DNA of 64,000 nucleotides from Codonopsis lanceolata (taxonomy: Eukaryota; Streptophyta; Magnoliopsida; Asterales; Campanulaceae). A program made the translations under genes and the position numbers. Below are positions 1 to 10,574 of the stretch, in pieces; position 1 is the stretch's first letter; each line of letters starts with the position of its first letter. The notes under the pieces are model-generated. The model saw only the letters and a program-made list of their open reading frames with translations, was not told where the DNA came from and did no database searches. The stretch spans positions 61,820,744-61,884,743 of the forward strand of contig CM028381.1 of NCBI GenBank assembly GCA_013146195.2, read 5' to 3'.

Positions 1-1438
1 TCCGACCATTGCAACATAAAAATATTTTCTTGTCTCGAATTTGGGAGTCTATCTTATCAACGATGTTCGCTTACTTGGTAAGCTTCGGGTTACCCAGAAC
101 TCCATCGTTGAGGGCTCAGACACCCCAAATTCACTCTGTTATATTGTCCAATAAATATTGCAAAATGGACTACTAATTATTTCTTGTATGTTTCGAGCAA
201 AGTACAAAAAAAGAAAGAAAACAAGAAAACAAAAGAAAATAAAAGAAAGAAAAAGAAACGGAAATCAAAAGAAAAGAAAAAGAAAACAAAAGAAATCAAA
301 GAAAAAGCAAAAGAAAACAAAAAGAAAGAAAAAAAAAAAGGCAAAAAGAAAAAGAAAAGACGGGGCCGCCGGTTCCCCCCATTTACTTAATCACCAATCT
401 ATCCTATATATACTCCCTCACTCTCAGCGCCCTCTCTCGATCTCTCACTCTCAAAAAAATTCTCTCTCTCCTCAAAACCGACCCACTAACTCTCTCTCTC
501 ATTTCCTCATTCCCTCAATATCTCACCCTCACACCAGCGCCCCTCCCTCTCTCATAATCCTCTCTCTCATAAACCCATTACCCAGCCGGCCCACACCCAC
601 GATCTACTCCCCTCTCGCACATATACTCTCTCCAGCCCCACTCACTCGCACACACTCACATATACTCCTCAAACCCGGCAGCTCCACTCACACACACAGC
701 GCACACACACACAATAAATACAAACACGCACACACAAAAATACACATAAATATATTGCCACTTCTGCCTCGAAGAACGAGCTAAAAAAGCCTAAATCTTA
801 AGTCTGTTCCGCCCATAAAAAGGCCAAAACCAACCCAAATAAAATTGCCACTCCGCCTCGAGTTGACAAGCCCCAACCTCAATCCAAATCAAATCCAGCT
901 CAAATTCCAGCTAATAGCTCAATTCCAGGTCAGGTTCATTCAAATCAAAAAGACTCCTCTCCAGTAGAGGACAGAGCGAAGACACCACCGCTCTAAAAGG
1001 TAATACCTTTAAGGGCGTATTTTTATTTATTTCATTTGTATTTTTCCTTTTATTTATTTTCAAAAAGTTGTATTTTAAATCCCAGACAATGTAGCCAATA
1101 TAAGCCGTTGTCCCGGATTAGATTAGGAAATATTTTGTAAAAGAGCCGTTATAATGGCCAAATATTCTTAAATGTGTTTGTAATTATTGGAAGGAGGCGG
1201 CCGCGAGTCAGAATAATGTAGCCACGAATGTATCTGTTTAATTTTCCCTTGTCAAAATAAGACCTTATTTATTTGCTAGATTAATATAACAATGAGCATA
1301 TTTCACCAAAAACGCTTTGAGGAGAAAGGGCGAGTTGGGTGCCTAGCACCTTCCCAACTCGTAACTTAGCCCCGAACCCGCTTTCTAAAATCTCTGGTTT
1401 TTTTCTGGTTTTCCTTTATTTTGGCCTTAAAATAAAGG
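1..1438 (+). mobile_element. Probable 3' part of a Tat/Ogre-type LTR
   Basis: Non-coding stretch that ends in a layout typical of Tat/Ogre gypsy LTRs: a 'GGTGCCTAGCACCTTCCC' block near 1338-1355, then an AT-rich tail and, directly after, a tRNA-Arg-like primer-binding site (TGGCGACTC). The left boundary lies outside the window. Internal low-complexity blocks are listed separately. No protein-coding evidence is seen. Family assignment rests on recall of Ogre/Tat LTR ends and is an inference. Confidence 0.42.
204..745. repeat. Purine tract followed by CT- and CA-rich simple sequence
   Basis: About 204-358 is almost pure A/G (AAAGAAA-type units). About 415-560 is rich in CTCTC, and 640-735 is rich in CA repeats. 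The long lysine-rich and serine/proline-rich readings across it are consequences of the base composition, not genes. Confidence 0.85.
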
Positions 1439-1450
1439 TGGCGACTCTAA
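1439..1450 (+). other. Putative retrotransposon primer-binding site (tRNA-Arg type)
   Basis: TGGCGACTCTAA follows the LTR-like tail. Ogre/Tat elements use a primer site beginning TGGCGACTCC. There is one difference from that consensus at the tenth base. About 50 bp of leader-like sequence follows before similarity becomes unclear. Confidence 0.45.
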
Positions 1451-1499
1451 AACTTTTCGGATCGGTGGGGCCACGCAACATCTTTCTTTCTTTGCTTTC

Positions 1500-1821
1500 G
1501 CGTTCCTCTAAACAAGGAAGAATGGGAATGGAAAGGTGATGTAGTTCTATGTCTTGTATCCCCGAAATAATGGATAGCGGACATAGAAAACCTAAAGGCA
1601 CTCATAGTGATCAAACGAGCCATAAGGCTATTTTTATAATAAATCCACAAAAGGCAACCGAGGCGTATTCCAACGCTATATTCCGACAAAGCACCTCTCC
1701 TCCCAGCTTTGATTTCGTCCTCCCAAACAAGGGAGGGTGGAACGGAGCAGGCTTGTGGTGTCCGCGATTCACGCGCACCCCAAACAAGGGCGCGAGTCGC
1801 ACCAGGAACCTCACAGATATA
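1500..1821. other. Unassigned sequence between LTR end and LRR fragment
   Basis: No gene recognised. The motif CAAACAAGG(G) occurs three times (about 1509, 1727 and 1782), hinting at an unidentified repeat. Its right edge is an abrupt junction with the LRR kinase fragment. Confidence 0.4.
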
Positions 1822-2389
1822 CCTCCTGTTAAATAGTTCCTCTGAATTCTAAGTTCCCTAACCTTTGACAACAAGAAAAGCTCTCGGGGAATCTTCCCAA
1901 CTAGCTGATTGTTTGCTAATGCAAGAAACTTGATGTTGAAGCATTGTGATAAGTTGGCTGGGATCTCTCCTCCAAAGGAATTATTATTAAGATTTAGTCG
2001 TTGTAATCTAAATAATCGACCAATTTCAGATGGGATTTCCCCTCTAAGGCCATTGTTAGGAAGCTGAGATTTCCTATTGAAGGAGACAAGGAACCCCTTA
2101 AGTTCCAATATTGAAGATCTAACACTGTTACTCTTCTACGACGATGACTACACTCAACACCTTCCCATTCACAAAAATGGAAAGAGTCGTTCCAAGAACT
2201 CAAACGACCTAGAGGATCATGTAAAAAATTTGACTTGATATCTAGTAATGCAAGACGATCCGTTTCGTTACCACCATTGGCAGAAACAAAGGAGGGATTG
2301 CTGCTAAAGACTAGCACCAACATAACAAGAACATAAAGAAACGAAGCTTTTGTAATGCAAACGGAGAGAGATTGCAAAGTTGAACTCAT
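1822..2389 (-). pseudogene. N-terminal fragment of an LRR-XII-type receptor-like kinase
   Basis: Reading leftward from the ATG at 2389, the product starts with a hydrophobic signal peptide, then an LRRNT_2-type cap (ETDRLALLDIKS, then the SSWNDSFHFCEWEGVECS block), then leucine-rich repeats (LDLQYWNLRGSLSPSIGNLS; LRLNLNNNSFGGEIPANLS; FLALANNQLVGKIP). This organisation matches subfamily XII kinases such as EFR/FLS2/Xa21 relatives, which perceive ligands at the plasma membrane. A frameshift near 2050-2075 separates the first repeat from the next three, and homology stops at about 1822, so most of the LRR domain, the membrane segment and the kinase are missing. It is a truncated, frameshifted relic and no partner exons are seen upstream or downstream. 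Confidence 0.85.
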
Positions 2390-2454
2390 TTTTGACCTTG
2401 TTTAGTACCATTGCCTGATATTGTACCAACACATATAATAGTTGAGATATTATA

Positions 2455-2712
2455 CTCCTTCAGTTACTAAATAATTGTCCTTTTTTTCTTTTTATCTGTT
2501 CCAAAATAATTGTATTTTTTAAAAACTTTCTTTTTTAGAAAAACACTTTTACAATTTTACCGTTACTTTTTCAACTTACTTTGATTATGGCCTAATGCAC
2601 AAGAACATTACTACACCTTATACCAATATTTATAATATATTCAATCACTTTTTTTTTTGTGGTTAAATAGTGTGCCGAGTTAAAGACGACGATTATTTAG
2701 GCACAGAGGGAG
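2455..2712. mobile_element. Stowaway-like MITE
   Basis: Terminal inverted repeats CTCCTTCAGTTACTAAATAA (left) and the complement CTCCCTCTGTGCCTAAATAA (right), with TA duplicated at 2453-2454 and 2713-2714. The CTCCCTCYGT end plus TA target duplication is the Tc1/mariner-derived Stowaway signature. 258 bp, non-coding. Confidence 0.85.
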
Positions 2713-2964
2713 TAAAATATTTGCAAGGAATGAGACTTACTCTTTTCATTTTTGTGCCCGATCGCTACTCCCGTTGGCGCAGACTTTGTTTTAGAGTCAT
2801 GCCTCATAATGACCATAACTAATTGGTGGGGTCTTCAATTAATTTGCAGGGCAAGAACGCTAATTAAGTTCATGAAGGTGGGAACAAAACAAATGAATTT
2901 GCTAGTTTTCCTTGTAGAAACGCTAAGCAGAAAGGAACCACACAGACAGAGTTGACAAGTCCTA

Positions 2965-3430
2965 TCTATATTATAAAACTGATCATGTCTAACTGGTGGC
3001 TCTGATCAAATTGTGCTATACACAACTGACGGTCCAGATTGATTCTATGTGAGTTACAAATAAACCCCTAAGTTATGAGTTATATTTGAATTACCCCTCT
3101 ACACAACCAATAAGTATGTAATAACCCCTCAGTTATGATTTTTTAAATTATCTTCTTCACAACCAATTACAGTTACATGAATGCTTTTCTCTAACACATT
3201 TTTTGAACCACATCCTTCCTTTTGAGTTGACGAGGTGGTTATCTATAATTTAACCTGCACATCAATTGAGTTGATCACATACCAACATAGTGTCTATATC
3301 ACGAGCACAAATACTATATTTAATCACATATAAACCCCTCAGTTATGAGTTTTGTTTGAATTACCCCTTTTACAATTACATATAAAACCTTCAATTATGG
3401 GTTTTGTTTGAATTAACCATCCCTATGGGG
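2965..3430 (+). mobile_element. 5' part of a Helitron-like element
   Basis: Begins TCTATATTATAAAAC directly after an A, as Helitron 5' ends do. It matches in inverted orientation the right part of the Helitron at 29368-30119, including the 'ACTGACGGTC' block. Inside are four diverged copies of a unit around 'AAACCCCTCAGTTATGAG' (about 3060, 3122, 3330 and 3377). No CTAG/hairpin 3' end is found, so it is truncated. Confidence 0.6.
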
Positions 3431-3542
3431 TGGGTACAAATACTTGTATATCATCATAACAAGACCTTTCCCAATTTAAGTGGTGGAACTTCCATGAAAA
3501 GTTTAATTATGAAGAAATATATAACTAACATTAAAGTTAATA

Positions 3543-3720
3543 CTCCATCTGTTCTAGAGAAATAGTTCATTATTCCATTTTGAGATGTTTCACTTAAAGA
3601 ATCTACTTTCAAAAATTAAAGTATAAAAATGTCATTTTATTACTAATGAGCTACTCAAAATGTTATTTTCTTAAAATATTTGACTTTCAAACGGGAACTC
3701 TTTTCCCTGAACAAAGGGAG
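3543..3720. mobile_element. Stowaway-like MITE (uninterrupted family member)
   Basis: Ends CTCCATCTGTTCTAGAGAAA and the complement CTCCCTTTGTTCAGGGAAAA; TA at 3541-3542 on the left, degenerate TG on the right. 178 bp. The same family occurs at 52978-53564, interrupted by a Helitron, and as remnants near 3815-3890 and 32499-32625. Bases 3646/3647 (A/T) correspond to the Helitron target in the second copy. Confidence 0.8.
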
Positions 3721-3904
3721 TGATAATTACAAAAATGCTTGAACATGCATGTTTAATATATTAGTCGTATATGTGATGCAATGTTGAAATATTATAGAGA
3801 CGATGGACATAATTTTTTGAAAGTAAACTTTTAAAATAAAACATCTGAATTTAGTATGGTTGACTCTTTGCTAGAGAGTATAAAGCAATGTTCAATGTAA
3901 TTTA

Positions 3905-4166
3905 GGCAAAAGAACATTTAGGCCATTGTACTCAACAGAATGTTGCAATTACACCACTGAGATTTCAAAATTTTCGGAGTGACCACTGTGCAAGAGGTAT
4001 CTTGCAATTTAACCCAATTTTTGTATGGACGTTAAGTTTAGACGTTAATTTATATTAAATACCTATTTTGCTCACGTCTTCTTCATCATCATCGTCTCCG
4101 ATTCTTTTGGCATTTTGATTTCCAGATCTGGTGTAACCCAGATATAGGCATTCTGTTTTCCCTTCA

Positions 4167-4198
<32 letters not shown>

Positions 4199-5221
4199 TC
4201 TACTTAGGCAACCAATTTTTACTACTACGCATAATGGACCAGGGAGGAACCGAAAGTCCAATCTATGCTTGCCCGATGAAGCGACAAATTCGGCGATCGC
4301 GTCACATCTGGTTTCTCCTCTCCAATAAAGTCTTCGCACGTTACCACCACTCTTAGTCATACTCCACCATCGGCATTTCCAATATTAATCGCACTCAGAA
4401 CTTCACCGCCAAAGTCGCCGCTCAGAGGTTAACTCAGGTTATGACTTCGCAGGGCACGACATTGACGACGGCGATGGAGACGATGGTTTGGAGTTCTCAT
4501 CTTTCATCAGGTCAGTTAAGGACATCAATGGTAACGGTCACAACAACAAGCCTGCAATTCCGCCTCCTCCTGCTGAGAGCAATAGATCTCTTTCTACATT
4601 GGTATTCGTTTTTTGAGAACTCGATCTTATTTCATGACAGAATTTTGTGTGATAGTGTGATTGATATTTTGTGAAGTATAATATGCAAACAATTTCCATA
4701 TTCTTGAAGTTCTGTTTGACAGTTTGACTTGTAATGGAAAATAGTTCATTGCAATGGAAAATCACTCAAAATATGCGTAAACAATCAGATCTGGAAATTC
4801 TTGAAGTAGATCTAGGTTTTTCCTAAGAACACGAGATCTGGAAATTTAGATATGCTCCATTGCTTCCTTTTTGGCCATTGCTGCCCCTCCCTCCGAGTCT
4901 GTATCACCAATGGTGATGAAATCAGGAATCAGATAGGTGAAATTTTGATTTTGGATTTGGTGTTCTCCTACAATTTTTGAGATCTTAGTTACACCAGATC
5001 TGGAAATCAAAATTCCAAAAGAATTGGAGACAATGATGATGAAAAAGACGTGGGCAAAATAGGTATTTAACATAAATTAATATTCGAACTTAAAGTCCAT
5101 TAAAAAATTGGGTTAAATTGCAAGATAACTGTGGTACAGTGGTCACTCCAAAAAATTTAAAGTCTCAATGGCCTAATTGGAACCTTCTGTAAAGTACAAT
5201 GGCCCAATATGTGTTTTGTCG
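3905..5221. mobile_element. Non-autonomous MULE with long terminal inverted repeats
   Basis: About 235 bp at the left (3905-4140) is the inverted complement of the right end (4985-5221), matching at roughly four of five bases, e.g. 'GGCCATTGTACT', 'GGAGTGACCACTGT', 'ATCTTGCAATTTAACCCAAT' and 'CCAGATCTGGTGTAAC' on both arms. It is flanked by TGTAATTTA (3896-3904) and TGTAAATTA (5222-5230), a 9-bp duplication with one mismatch. Long inverted ends plus a 9-bp duplication are typical of Mutator-like elements. No transposase inside; the interior holds an apparent host exon and a TC/AC microsatellite (4168-4198). A single-arm relative lies at 32070-32255. Confidence 0.85.
4393..4601 (+). pseudogene. 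Possible captured host-gene exon inside the MULE
   Basis: An open stretch with coding-like composition encodes an acidic then proline-containing segment (…YDFAGHDIDDGDGDDGLEF… and …NKPAIPPPPAESNRS…) and stops being coding at a GT (4602-4603) that could be a splice donor. It lies wholly between the MULE arms, as expected for a Pack-MULE. I do not recognise the parent gene. There is an in-frame stop just upstream (about 4390), so no complete product is predicted. A chance open frame cannot be excluded. Confidence 0.4.
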
Positions 5222-5324
5222 TGTAAATTATGGTGTAATGCAAACCAAATGAACCACAATATATATATTTGCAATGGACACCCATATTCTTTGTTCATGT
5301 AACACTTACTCTGCCCAAAACTAG

Positions 5325-5510
5325 GGGTGAGCAGCCCAGCCCATCAGCTCGTACAGACTGTTATGTCCGTCTGTGCTCGGCCAAAGTGCCTGTGCCCATG
5401 GGCTGTTACATAGTGCTGGGCTTTAGAGATGTTAGATGCCCGCGGGCTCGGGCACACCCGGGCTTCAAGTTCTAATGCCCATCTAAGCTCGATCCCGCCC
5501 ATCATCACAT
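5325..5510. mobile_element. hAT-type MITE fragment
   Basis: Starts with TAGGGGTGAGCAGCCCAGCCC, followed by GC-rich palindromic text (GCCCATGGGC, GCCCGCGGGC, CCCGGGC). Plant hAT MITEs with such TAGGGGTGAGCA ends are common. The opposite end is not recognised. The AT-rich sequence 5510-5705 shows nothing else. Confidence 0.4.
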
Positions 5511-6014
5511 TATGTTTTTAAAATTTAAATATATTATAATTATACAATTACTCTATTAATGTCTATTAATATTAGATAATAGATATATCATATATAAACC
5601 AAATCATAAATTATATTATTATATACTATTATAATATAATAATATATTATACACTAAGTCACTAACACTAACAGTAACATAAAAGAATCAGATTAGTCAA
5701 TTATAATAGGGATAAGTGTACCATTAGTCCCTGAACTTTGGCCAAGCTCACCATTAGTCCCCAACCTTTCAAAAGTTTCACCACTGACCAAAGTAGGGCT
5801 TTTTGGCTCATCGGTGGTCCCTAGCCCCTCATGTCGTTTATTATCACCGTTAATGATCAATTGTGCAGCTCACGTGAGGGCATTAGTGTCTTTTCCACGG
5901 GTAGTTGCCTGGCGCGAAGTCTTCCCGCCATCTATCTCCCGTCTTCTTTCTCAGTTATATATAAAATCCATCAAAACTCCAAACCAGAAAATCGAAAATG
6001 GGGAAAGAGCGAAA

Positions 6015-6485
6015 ATGGGAGACCTATATTGCACATGTGGGTAGTCATCTGCGCAGGCGATACAAACCACGGAAGAGCGTTTTTTTGTTCATGTTCACGT
6101 GAGGTAATATGTTTTTAATTTGCAATTATTTTCGCCAATTTAGGTATGGAATCAGTTTACCAATTATGTTGTGTATGGAAGTAGTTTACCTATTATATTT
6201 GCTCTAAATTTATTTCTTTTGTGTAGGAGATCAGAGTTTCTTGACTCTATTGTTTGCTGTGGATAATGTTTGTTTTATTATTTACTGCAGAGAAAGGGTT
6301 GTAAATATTTTAGGTGGCTTGACCCACCTATGTGTGAAAGAGGAAGGGTAATCATCCCAGGTCTCCTTAAAAGAGTGAATCACTATGAAGCTACTGTTGC
6401 AAGACAAAATGCAAAACATAAGTGGATGTGGGTGGTGTTGATTGTGTCTTGGTTCATCATTGCAATCTTGATGACTAGTGGTTAG
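6015..6485 (+). pseudogene. GRF-type zinc-finger protein with C-terminal membrane segment
   Basis: The first exon (6015-6103) starts ATG GGA GAC and reads MGDLYCTCG, then shifts frame into DTNHGRAFFCSCS, the middle of a GRF finger (CxC ... T.N.GR.F..C). A clean intron (GTAATATG at 6104, TTTACTGCAG ending at 6290) leads to exon 2 (6291-6485): KGCKYFRWLDPPMCERGR, the end of the finger, a basic linker, and a hydrophobic segment (MWVVLIVSWFIIAILM) two residues before the stop. Small plant proteins with this finger-plus-tail design are widespread; GRF fingers bind single-stranded nucleic acid in characterised proteins. The frame change in exon 1 suggests decay or a sequence error. A TATATATAAA box at about 5955-5965 lies 50 bp upstream. 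It converges with the MULE transposase. Confidence 0.65.
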
Positions 6486-6930
6486 GAAGTGGGGAGTGTG
6501 TATTTATGGCAATGTTGTAATGTTAGTAGAATAGGGAAGATGGGGTGTGTTGTATGAGTTTTTTTTTTTTTTGGCACTGTTGTTATATCAATAGAACAGG
6601 GGGTTGTGTTGTATTATTTGCAATGATAATAAAATTCAAATTGTATGCTTGTAGATTGAGTTTTGTGTCTTGGTTCATCATTGTAATCTTGATGACTAGT
6701 TAGGAAGTGGGGAGTGTTTTGTTTTTTGTTTTTTGGCAATGTTTTGTATATCAATAGAACAGAGAACAGGGGGTGTGTTGTATGAGTTTTTTTTTTTTTT
6801 TGCAATGTTAAATCAATAGAACATGGGGGTTGTGTTGTATTATTTGCCAATATGGTTTGTTTGCCAATATGCTTGTAGATATTGTGTTGTCTTGGTCCAT
6901 TTGTTGCCTTGGTTCATCAATGCAATGTTG
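6443..6930. repeat. Tandem duplication of about 221 bp spanning the GRF gene 3' end
   Basis: The block TGTGTCTTGGTTCATCATTG…CTTGATGACTAGT…AGGAAGTGGGGAGTG at 6443-6500, which holds the last codons and stop, recurs at 6664-6717, and its start recurs again at about 6953. Poly-T runs and 'TATCAATAGAACA…GGGGGTTGTGTTGTATTATTTG' repeat in phase. It is decayed 3'-flank duplication. Confidence 0.75.
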
Positions 6931-7099
6931 TAAATTGTGTAAATTATGTTTTGTGTCTTGGTTCATCAATCCGATAGTTAGGTTGCCATTAATGGTGTGT
7001 AAACATCATCCTTTACCTAATATGTATAAGAGTATACCTTTTCAAGGCAACAAACCAAAGCTGGCGAATTGAACACCAAGCATGGAGCTAAATTTTCAA

Positions 7100-7330
7100 A
7101 GCCACAAACATACATAAGTACCTATATAAGTACCTCCAAAATATACAAGTACTGACACCTAATACCAGTACCAATTATGTTTTCTAGGCTTAAAAGCCTA
7201 AAAAATATACAAGGTACTAACACCAGTGTTTTTTAGGCTCAAAAGCCACAAAAATATGGTTTTATTATGTTTTTAGGCTCAAAGCCTAAAAATATACAAG
7301 TACTAAGACACCATTGTTAATGAAACATTA
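7100..7330. repeat. Three diverged short repeats with palindromic core
   Basis: Units contain TTTTTAGGCTCAAAGCCTAAAAATATACAAGTACTAA-like text at about 7175-7220, 7225-7260 and 7270-7310. The core AGGCTnAAAAGCCT is an inverted repeat. Function unknown. Confidence 0.55.
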
Positions 7331-7334
7331 CAAC

Positions 7335-9774
7335 TTAAATGTCTAAATATGTTGATGTTCCAAGCGCCTTGCCTTTCTTCTTTGTCTTCCCTTTCCTTGG
7401 CAGCCCATTCAACAAACCTTGGTTGTTACAATGGTTGATCCATTTAACATGAAACTTGGAGGTTGGGTTTGTGATCGATAGATGGTTGTACCCGATTGCG
7501 GACTTGTAATCCCAACATTTGGGCTTGGTTGAGAATTCTTTCCTCTGCACATACCCTTCCTTTTGCCTTGGCTTGAGTTGGAAGTCCCTAAAAATCCATA
7601 CATCAAAACATGTCAAACTTGTTTCCTAGGTTGAGAATGTTTGAAAAATGTAAAAGTAGAACAAAACTTACTTCTATTGTAGAATTAGAATTGTCCTGCC
7701 GTGCTTCCCTTGCCCGCCGTCTTGTCCTACCAATTCCTCTGCCACTTCATTTGCCTTTTCTTGCTCGCCTACAAATACACTTAATCTAAGCAATTCATAA
7801 TAAACATTGTTTGTAAATCATGAAATTGTTAGTTGAAAATAAAAAATAACTTTGATCGAAACTCATTTCAATTGGATTGCCAATGTCACATGCTACTAGG
7901 CATTAATTTCCACTGAAAAAAAACACCAATGTTAATCAAACCACACAGTAAAAATTAAATGAAATTGTAAAAATATACAACTTACTTGTTCAATTGAGGC
8001 ATGACCATGATTCTTTTTGTTTCTTCCTAGTTTGTTGATTCATGCAACCATGAAAGCCTTGACCTCTGCAACTCCTCAAGTTGTGACCATAATTTCCACA
8101 TCTTTGGCAACTCATCTGCTACCCTTTTCTTCTTTGTAACCTATTGGTATTTCATTTGGGTCTCTTACTCTCAATTTTCTAGAGTGCGGGTTGTGCATAT
8201 CTTGCGGGGCAAACAATTGGAATATATTCTTGGTGTTCCCACATATCTTTCCCATTTATAGGATTGATGGTGTGTGAATAGATTTTATCTTGCATTTTCA
8301 AAGTGTAGTAGTCATGAACCCAATCTTCGGGCACACCATTACCTCCATTTGAACCTTCTAAGTAGATTGCGAAAACAACATGCTTGCAAAGAATTCTGTT
8401 AAGTCCCATCTCCCAGACTACAAGTTCTAGCAGTAAAAAGTGAAAATGCATTGTTAAAGGCCCTCTAACACGGTACCACTTGACCTCCATTCCATGAGTT
8501 GTCAAATAACACGGCTTGTCTTTATCTTCTCAAATTTTCTTACCCTACTACATAGTGGACCAACTTTTTTTTATTTCAGCCTTCTTCTTGACAATCCTCT
8601 TCATTAACAAGTTTCTAATTGTCTCTAGCATGCTAATAATAGCCCTAGACCTAGCTGAAATAATAAATCCATTGAAGCTTTCACACAGATTGTTCATTGA
8701 AATTTCACACTTGACTACGTGGTCCAACAAGCTTTACACCAATGTCTAGGATCCTTTCAAAGGCCCACCGATATGCCGGACATCTCTTTTAAATTCTTTC
8801 CTAACACTCTCCAAATGCCTTTGATTACTTGCTCGCACATCGAATAATTGAGGTCCTTCAATGCCTTTCCCTATGAGATTTTCTAAAGTTCTTGAATATG
8901 TGTTGAAGACACCACCTATGTTCTACCCGGGTAATATCTCTTCAATAGTGGAACTAGACCCTATAAAATGCAATTAAGATCAAAAAAATATATATTAACA
9001 AATAAATTCATTAACAAATAAATATTAACAATGTATATTTTACCTTCTGTTCATCAGAAATGAAAACCCAATGCTGCTGGTTGGTGATTTCAAATTCATC
9101 AACTATCAGTTCAAGAAACCATTTCCAAGAATCTTTATTCTCTGTCTCAACCACAACATAAGCCACTGGATACATCCCATTGTCAGCATCAATGCCAACT
9201 GCTGAAAGTAATTGTCCTGGAAATGGACCTTTGAGAAAGGCTCCATCAAATCCTAACACTTTCATACACCCACTCATGAAACCTTCCTTTAAAGCCCCAA
9301 GACAACAATATAATCTCTTGAACTGCCTGACAGTGTCTTCTTCATTATAATCCTCAAATTCAATTTTTATTGTTGACCCAGGATTTGTTCTTAAAACCTC
9401 ACCTACATAGTCCCTAAGAAGCCCATATTGTTCTGCATGATTTCCATATATCAAATCCTCTGCAATCTTCTTAGCTCTGTATGCTTGACTCTTAGATATA
9501 TCAAGTGACTTGTCTGTCCTCACATGTAATCTAAAGACTCAGTAGCCACTGTGAGTTGATCTAATAGCCTCCATATATTCATTTGCAAGCCAAGAAGCTG
9601 TTGCATATCTAATTTGACGAGTCAGATTGCACATGTGTTCATCCTTATAGGTTCTGATTTCCTAATCATCGTTCATTTCACTATAACTCACCTGTATTGC
9701 CCATGGGCATGCACTATTCCCTACATATTATTGCCTGATTCTACGCTTGTCACTCATCACTTATTTGCATATTA
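7335..9774 (-). pseudogene. MuDR-type MULE transposase (mudrA-like), degenerate
   Basis: Read on the minus strand from the gap leftward. A decayed N-terminal part at 9560-9640 (EHMCNLT, QIRYATASWLANEY) precedes an open block (9523-9011) with the MULE catalytic domain: VLGFDGAFLKG, then SAVGIDADNGMYPVAY and ETENKDSWKWFLELI, which hold the first acidic residue and the helix of the DDE fold. At 8730-8548 SFNGFIISARSRAIISMLETIR matches the region before the SWIM finger; at 8505-8179 CKHVVFAIYLE, PEDWVHDYY and GKDMWEHQ match the SWIM-type tail. A CCHC knuckle (SCQRCGNYGHNLRSC) lies at about 8140-8090, followed by a GTAAGT donor near 7985. Frameshifts and stops break it into pieces. The part below 7980 is assigned by position only. 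Confidence 0.85.
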
Positions 9775-9874
9775 NNNNNNNNNNNNNNNNNNNNNNNNNN
9801 NNNNNNNNNNNNNNNNNNNNNNNNNNNNNNNNNNNNNNNNNNNNNNNNNNNNNNNNNNNNNNNNNNNNNNNNNN
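9775..9874. other. Assembly gap (100 N)
   Basis: Exactly 100 N, the usual placeholder for a gap of unknown size. MULE transposase (minus) lies on its left and CACTA sequence on its right, so at least one transposon boundary is hidden here. Confidence 0.97.
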
Positions 9875-10574
9875 AAAATTCATTAACATTTAAGCTAATT
9901 CAAGTATTGTGATAAATATACTTGGTGTTTGTAGGTGATACCCTACCGATACTTTGATTGTGAGCATTTGGCCATGCCAGTACTCTAACGAGGAGTAAGG
10001 ATAATATTTGGGAGGCTTTCAAGGTAATGTGTTAATGTTTTTTATTTTTATTAAATGTTAGTTTGTTATTAAAATGTTATAATTCTATTTTTATATTGTA
10101 GTTGAAATATACATGGACGGAGGACTATGAGGAGGCCACGATAAAGATTGTTTTCATGAATTAGTGCAACAGTCGGTTTAGGTATCATATCGGTAACACA
10201 TTTATCTATCATTGGCTTAATATTATAATGTTATCATTATATGTTTTTGAGATGGTTATATGTTTAATAGGTAACACATTTATCTATCCTTAGCTTAATT
10301 TTATAATGTTATCATTATATGATTATGAGATAGTTATATTTTTAATAGGTAACACAAAAAAAGAATGTTGGATGAATAAGGTAGCTCCCGTGAGACTGAC
10401 GTGGATGGCCAAGGATGTGTTTGCCGAGTTTTGCAATTTATCGGGGATGTAAGTTGCGGCTGTAATCGCCAAAGCAGCCGCGCAAAAATAGGTTGAGCTC
10501 GTCGAGGAGTGGCACAAAGCATAATATGGGTACGATAAATGTAATTGAGCATCATATACGTATGGTACGTATGC

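Larger units (their letters stand above)
5709..9774. mobile_element. MULE with a GRF-finger gene and a MuDR-type transposase (right end lost in gap)
   Basis: The left end starts about 5709 with a MULE-like terminal sequence (GGATAAGTGTACCATTAGTC) carrying three internal copies of ACCATTAGTCCC-like text up to about 5800. Then come a short plus-strand GRF zinc-finger gene (6015-6485), a repeat-rich middle, and the minus-strand transposase, which runs into the N gap. The two genes converge, as mudrA and mudrB do in maize MuDR. The expected inverted copy of the left end is not found in 9875-16300, so the right end is probably inside the gap. Treating this as one element is an inference from order, orientation and the left end. 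Confidence 0.55.

Noticed and set aside
158..784. 208-codon frame rich in lysine then serine/proline
   Set aside because: It is produced by an A/G tract followed by CT/CA microsatellite DNA; there is no domain and no codon bias.
4055..4360. 101-codon minus-strand frame across the MULE left arm
   Set aside because: It spans the inverted arm and a TC/AC microsatellite (Arg/Glu repeat), so it is incidental.
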